Source: SG8-41 sp963802355 (GTDB lineage: Bacteria > Pseudomonadota > Gammaproteobacteria > Burkholderiales > SG8-41). From it: DNA of 64,000 nucleotides. The notes beneath the pieces are model-generated. The model ran no database searches. It was given only the letters and a program-made list of their open reading frames with translations, and had not been told where the DNA came from. Numbering within the stretch: the first letter of the stretch is position 1; each line of letters begins with the position of its first letter. A program made the translations under genes and the position numbers. Shown piece after piece: positions 60,511 to 64,000 of the stretch. The stretch spans positions 62,001 through 126,000 of the forward strand of contig CAWDIV010000004.1 in the NCBI GenBank assembly GCA_963802355.1, in the 5' to 3' direction.

Positions 60511-60613
60511 CAAGAGCTGAGGCTCCGGCGCTGACTCGCGCGTGATTGCGCGCGGCGCTCGGAAGAAAATGTGTGCCTTCCGGTTACTTGTAGGATTACC
60601 TTAGGATTACCTG

Positions 60614-61020
60614 ATGAGTAGGACGTCGCGCGCAAGCAAGCCACGCAAGTCGGCCACCAAGTCCCCGCCGAAGGCAGGCACCAGGGCCAAGCGGGTGAAA
60701 CTCCTTGCAGGCGGCAATCCGCAAATCGCGAAGGCCGACGGCGACGCGCCGGTGCAGGCCTACATCGCGGGGATGCCGGGCTGGCAGCGTGACGTCGGGC
60801 GCCGGCTCGACGCGCTCATCGTGCGGAACGTGCCCAACGTGCGCAAATCCGTGACGTGGAACTCGCCGTTTTACGGCATCTAGGACCAGGGTTGGTTCCC
60901 GTCGTTTCACGTCTTCACCCGCTACGTCAAGGTGACCTTCTCGGCAAGCACCTCGTCCGCGGCACGCCGCTCGGCGGCGAGCACGGCCCGGAAGCCATCC
61001 GGAAGGTCGCGGCGAGCTGA
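60614..61020 (+). pseudogene. DUF1801 protein with in-frame stop and frameshift
   Basis: MSRTSRASKPRKSATKSPPK opens a basic N-terminus; then DAPVQAYIAGMPGWQRDVGR, RNVPNVRKSVTWNSPFYGI is the DUF1801 (YdhG-like) core. A TAG at 60881 stops it after 89 codons where Glu is expected, while WFPSFHVFTRYVKVTF follows in the same frame. Later the sense shifts (SLRGTPLGGEHGPEAIRKVA) and ends at 61020. A nonsense change plus an indel indicate true decay. Confidence 0.7.
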
Positions 61021-61031
61021 GCTGAGCGGTA

Positions 61032-61493
61032 CTACGCCGGCAGCCTGAATCCCTGCCGCGCTATCAGCTTCCATCCGCCGTCCTGCTTTTGCCAAAGCTG
61101 GAGGGCGCCGATGCGGGTGGTCGTCTGCTTGCCGTCGAGCTCGGATTCGCCCAGGTAGATGTGGCGCGCGATGGCGGCATTGCCGACCACGGACACCTTC
61201 AGCTCCGGAAAAGTGAGCGACTTGACGACCTGCTTGCGGGTCATCACCCCATTGATGAATTGCTCCTTGTTCTCGACCCGTCCGTCGGAATGGCCGTAGC
61301 TGACCTGTGCGGCCGTTACCTGCTCCAGCTTCGCCTTGTCGGCTTCGAGCTGAGCCTTGCGCAGGATCTCGACGCTCTGAGCGACAGCCGCTTCGTCTGC
61401 GGCCTGAGCGCCGGCGGAGCCTTTGAGCAAAAGACCGGAAGCACCGAGAGCAAATGCGCTTGCAACCGCAAAATCACGGCGAGATACGTTCAT
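61032..61493 (-). CDS. Exported SnoaL/DUF4440-like (NTF2 fold) protein, Tat signal
   Basis: A 153-residue protein. The N-terminus MNVSRRDFAVASAFALGASG carries a twin-arginine motif (SRRDF) and a hydrophobic stretch, so it is folded before export. The rest matches DUF4440: VEILRKAQLEADKAKLEQVT, SYGHSDGRVENKEQFINGVM, AIARHIYLGESELDGKQTTT, LWQKQDGGWKLIARQGFRLP. Family members are small ligand-binding or isomerase-like proteins; no role can be assigned. It is convergent with the DUF1801 scrap. Confidence 0.85.
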   Translation of the reverse strand: MNVSRRDFAVASAFALGASGLLLKGSAGAQAADEAAVAQSVEILRKAQLEADKAKLEQVTAAQVSYGHSDGRVENKEQFINGVMTRKQVVKSLTFPELKVSVVGNAAIARHIYLGESELDGKQTTTRIGALQLWQKQDGGWKLIARQGFRLPA

Positions 61494-61519
61494 GTTCTTC
61501 TCCCTTACAGGTTGGACGG

Positions 61520-61641
61520 CTTATTGAGCTTCCGCTAAATGGTTGACAGACCATTTCCGACACTTCGCTCCCCTCTGCGCTCGGGAGAGGGGTTGGGGTG
61601 AGGGATCGAGCGTGTCAACCATGTTGAGAACGCTCGATAAG
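61520..61641. repeat. Family D inverted-repeat element (copy 2)
   Basis: CTTATTGAGCTTCCGCTAAA with TGGTTGACAG on the left; on the right GGATCGAGCGTGTCAACCAT, GTTGAGAACGCTCGATAAG. The ends pair as inverted repeats of about 28 bases with mismatches. The centre, CTCGGGAGAGGGGTTGGGGT, is a widespread bacterial repeat motif. Confidence 0.55.
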
Positions 61642-61725
61642 CGGGGTTGCCGGTTCTAGAATGCACCCGCCGCGGCATGGTCTGCAAGGCCTGCGAAGAA
61701 TCCCCGGGACAGACGGAGGAAGTAA

Positions 61726-61821
61726 ATGAACTGCGGCGTTGCGATCTTCTTTACCGACTATTCGATAGGTCCAGTCGAGGTCGGCACCGCACTCGAGGAG
61801 CGCGGCTTTGAAAGCCTTTGG
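61726..61821 (+). pseudogene. 5' stub of a luciferase-like oxidoreductase
   Basis: MNCGVAIFFTDYSIGPVEVG and TALEERGFESLW are the first 32 residues of an LLM class (F420-type) protein. AGGAAGTAA precedes the ATG, so the translation start is preserved. After FESLW, where PEHTH-like sequence should follow, the reading turns into unrelated sequence and then a family A repeat. The rest of the gene (about 250 codons) is absent. Confidence 0.7.
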
Positions 61822-61880
61822 CGGAATCGAAATGGAGAGAGCGTCAAGTCACCGCAGAGGATCCGCTATTGGGGTTTAAC

Positions 61881-62192
61881 ACGGGAGATGGGGGCGGGAT
61901 GGGGGAAACCTCTTCCTCCCCTAAAAGAGCAGGACTAGCGCCTGGGTTGGGCGCGGACTTGGCGCACGTAGAGGCGCCCGAGCAGCGCAGCCACGACCGG
62001 GAATTCGGCGAGGATTGTCGAACCAGAGTGCGGTATTTACCGTGACTCGGGAACCGTCCACAACACCGTACTTCGAGCGTTACCGGTAAGTGAGTTCCGC
62101 AGACGCCGGTCGGGGCGAGCAGCACAGGGTTTACCGCTGCCGAAAGGTAGCGGCGCCGGGTCGGGCGGCAAGGCCGTGTCCAGCCCAGGCGC
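61881..62192 (-). repeat. Family A element in reverse orientation, with inverted ends
   Basis: The satellite motif GGGAGATGGGGGCGGGATGG (61884 on) comes first, then the core 61938-62192 (255 bp), from GCGCCTGGGTTGGGCGCGGA to GTGTCCAGCCCAGGCGC. Inside, in reverse, are GGCGAGGATTGTCGAACCAG, CGGGAACCGTCCACAACACC and AAGTGAGTTCCGCAGACGCC. The inverted ends and size agree with 26925-27175. Confidence 0.7.
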
Positions 62193-62275
62193 CCATGGCA
62201 ACCAATTTATCCTGCGCTTTCGACCACGCGCTCGCGGCACATGAGGACCGGCGGGTTGGTGGACGCGTGCGAACC

Positions 62276-63103
62276 CTAGCCGCTCCCTCCCGGCCCATCC
62301 GCGAACCACAGCATCTGCTGGGTTTGCGCGAGCAGGGATCCGGAGGCGCTCCACACCGAAGTGAACTGATCCACGTAGCCGCCCCGCGCGAGGCTCGCGC
62401 GCGAATCCATCAGGCAGAACCCCGTTCCCGCCTCGCTGAAATCCACGTCGTTTGCACGGTAGTAGACCGAAAAGGTGACGGTCGACACCGGGGACTGTCC
62501 CGGAAGCTTTATCCATGTGGGAGGAAACGGAGAATCGCAAATGGCAGTCAGTGATATGGCATCGAGCGGCCGCGGTTCGGCGTCACGGATCCATACGCGT
62601 GAGTCCATCGTTTCAGCGCGGGAAAAGAGCAGCCCGCTCACCGGCTTGAAGACATACTGATCGATCCACGGCACAGGCGTCCTGGGATTGACGTACACGG
62701 GCACCAGGTCGGGCCCGGCCACATCCGGGAAGTGCGCATCCTGCAGCACCACGCTCTGCCGAACCATGGACATCGTCACCTGCGCACTGGCGCGAACGCG
62801 GCCCGCCTGCCACATTTCACTGCGCCAGAAGCCGACCGAACGGTTCTGCCGTAACGCAAACACACGCACCTCGAGATCGTCATCGTCGATGCTGCCCATG
62901 AACAGTGCGTCGAGCGCAAGCGGGGCGCCGCGCGCCTCCGGCATGCACAGGACACCTTTCAGAAGCAGTGCCGCAATCCAACCGCCGAACGGCCCGATCG
63001 CGTTCCGGTAGCGATCGCCCGGTTTGCAGGTGAAGACCGCGGTAGTCCCGGTCGGCTCAATCCTCCCAGGTCGAATTTCGAGCGATGCGTCGAGTGGATG
63101 CAT
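62276..63103 (-). CDS. TesB-like acyl-CoA thioesterase family protein
   Basis: A 275-residue double-hotdog protein. ATG at 63103 (MHPLDASLEIRPGRIEPTGT) is preferred to the TTG 15 bases upstream. N-terminal hotdog: NAIGPFGGWIAALLLKGVLC, VRVFALRQNRSVGFWRSEMW, RASAQVTMSMVRQ; C-terminal hotdog: LDAISLTAICDSPFPPTWIK, VSTVTFSVYYRANDVDFSEA, SLARGGYVDQFTSVWSASGS. This is the plan of TesB/acyl-CoA thioesterase II and PaaI-like relatives that split acyl-CoA. The GG in PFGGWIAALL is the usual turn after strand 1. The substrate chain length is unknown. Confidence 0.82.
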   Translation of the reverse strand: MHPLDASLEIRPGRIEPTGTTAVFTCKPGDRYRNAIGPFGGWIAALLLKGVLCMPEARGAPLALDALFMGSIDDDDLEVRVFALRQNRSVGFWRSEMWQAGRVRASAQVTMSMVRQSVVLQDAHFPDVAGPDLVPVYVNPRTPVPWIDQYVFKPVSGLLFSRAETMDSRVWIRDAEPRPLDAISLTAICDSPFPPTWIKLPGQSPVSTVTFSVYYRANDVDFSEAGTGFCLMDSRASLARGGYVDQFTSVWSASGSLLAQTQQMLWFADGPGGSG

Positions 63104-63225
63104 ACCGGGACGGGACAAGCTTAACGCGAGGGTGTGGCCAAAGCGGCCGTGTGGCGATTATCCCGTATCTTCTGGACACGCATCCCGCTTTTCCGATCGA
63201 GGCCGTGCTGATATGCTGAATCTAT

Positions 63226-63568
63226 AGAACCTATTTCATATATAGGCACGTGTGCGACGGAGGCGATGTGGGATGCAGTTTGAGGAGGAGAGCCCGAAGC
63301 AATATGACGATATTGCGAGGGCTCCCGACAAAGAAATGCGCCCCTGAGCAGGCATTCATGCCTGCGATCCTCCATCTCGCCCAAGGGCGACGCACAGCCG
63401 GCGAAATCCGGGTGCTGCGGCGCCCCGTCCCCTCCGGGGTTGCGGCCAGGACGGTCGGCTGCTTCGTTGCGCGTCTTGACCATATCGACATATGGCCTGC
63501 GACACGCGCCTCGCATCCGGTCCGTCCTGGCCACAACGCATCACGCGCCTATATATGAAATAGGTTCC
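63226..63568. mobile_element. Family B element, complete copy 2 (343 bp)
   Basis: The left end AGAACCTATTTCATATATAG is inverted at the right, where the last base differs (GGTTCC). Compared with copy 1, it has about 75 extra bases near 63344-63420 (GAGCAGGCATTCATGCCTGC and on) but otherwise matches almost base for base. No real gene; a minus-strand frame of 137 codons crosses it in both copies. Confidence 0.8.
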
Positions 63569-63639
63569 AGTGTCGTATCGAAGAATCGACAATGATCGGC
63601 CCTGCCCGCCGAAGCACCACCATTACCAGGGGGAATAGG

Positions 63640-64000
63640 ATGAAAGCAGCCCGACTGTTTGCCGCGTTCTTCGCCTGCATGCTCTGCGCCGCGGGCATGG
63701 TCTGGTCTCAGGCTTTTCCCGCCAAGCCCGTGCGCGTGATCGTCCCATTTCCTCCGGCAGGGGCGAACGACATCGTAGCGCGCATCGTTTTCTCCAAGGT
63801 CTCGGAGCAGATGGGTCAGCAGTTCATCATCGAAAATCGCGCGGGCGCGGGGGGCACGATCGGCTCGGCCGTCGTGGCCCAAAGCAAGCCCGACGGCTAT
63901 ACGTTGCTGATACAAACCGCCGCCTCCCACGTCTCCAATGGGCACCTGTACAGCAAGCTGCCATACGACCCCTTGCGCGATTTCGTCGGGGTAAGCCCCC
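63640..64000 (+). CDS. Bug/TctC substrate-binding protein (copy 10), cut by window end
   Basis: The first 120 residues of an exported binding protein: signal MKAARLFAAFFACMLCAAGM, then PVRVIVPFPPAGANDIVARI, IIENRAGAGGTIGSAVVAQ, KPDGYTLLIQTAASHVSNGH, LPYDPLRDFVGVSP. It is the closest paralogue of copy 4 (16101-17069), about three quarters identical so far. The ATG follows GGGGGAATAGG. A family B element ends 72 bases upstream. Confidence 0.92.
   Translation, partial: MKAARLFAAFFACMLCAAGMVWSQAFPAKPVRVIVPFPPAGANDIVARIVFSKVSEQMGQQFIIENRAGAGGTIGSAVVAQSKPDGYTLLIQTAASHVSNGHLYSKLPYDPLRDFVGVSP

Noticed and set aside
63121..63534. 137-codon minus-strand frame shared by both family B elements
   Set aside because: It spans the inverted ends and is rich in Arg/Pro/Ser. 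It looks like a by-product of the element's sequence and not a transposase.
1..64000. tRNA or rRNA genes
   Set aside because: No cloverleaf-like sequence with a GGTTCGA-type T-arm in the right context and no rRNA signature was seen. The GGTTCGACAGTCC block in family A resembles a T-arm, but no acceptor or anticodon arm could be built around it.

Overview
The window looks like a high-GC betaproteobacterium, probably Burkholderiales-related. The main reasons are ten genes or remnants of Bug/TctC-type periplasmic solute-binding proteins (a lineage-typical expansion), a PEP-CTERM sorting signal, a DUF4124 protein, RluE, AqpZ and a B-type (ba3-like) haem-copper oxidase operon. No tRNA, rRNA, CRISPR array or phage module was seen. 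Assignments rest on reading the sequence, not on database searches.

Layout. 0-6 kb: tail of an IS5-type insertion sequence, an exported NHL beta-propeller, and a CHASE-PAS-GAF-PAS histidine kinase overlapping a response regulator, both frameshifted. 6-9.3 kb: VOC protein, a 0.36-kb inverted-repeat element, a membrane-anchored M23 peptidase and RluE. 9.3-17 kb: four Bug proteins, a soluble beta-propeller and a DenD-like dehydrogenase. 17-21 kb: small exported or accessory proteins (lipoprotein, CMD-like protein, tandem DUF1566 pair, DUF4124, PEP-CTERM). 21-37.7 kb: a patchwork of Bug genes, broken catabolic genes, a duplicated CinA-like gene and an HD-CBS-HEPN fusion, with many frameshifts and repeats. 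37.8-46.2 kb: a minus-strand catabolic cluster (two amidohydrolases, 2-hydroxyacid dehydrogenase, TauD- and PhyH-type oxygenases, molybdopterin dehydrogenase, binding protein). 46.6-51 kb: two luciferase-like oxidoreductases and a Bug protein. 51.2-56.4 kb: a compact six-gene respiratory operon with seven CXXCH haem sites and a small membrane subunit. 56.4-64 kb: AqpZ, amidohydrolase, lectin-like lipoprotein, atypical SDR, thioesterase, and a last Bug gene cut by the window edge.

How the genes fit together. Most intact genes suit scavenging of organic acids or aromatic breakdown products: many periplasmic binding proteins beside hydrolases, dioxygenases, RidA and dehydrogenases. No TctA/TctB membrane subunits are present, so the binding proteins must use a transporter elsewhere or act as sensors. 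The oxidase operon is the best-preserved functional unit.

The window is unusually rich in small non-coding repeats. At least four families are visible: a ~250-bp inverted-repeat family (A), a 268-343-bp family with ends reading AGAACCTATTTCATATATAGG (B, described here in parts), a ~120-145-bp family (D), and elements that abut TAG stop codons. About twelve genes carry frameshifts, nonsense codons or deletions. Some are probably uncorrected sequencing indels; others, such as an internally deleted Bug gene and a luciferase-like gene cut off after 32 codons, look like real decay.
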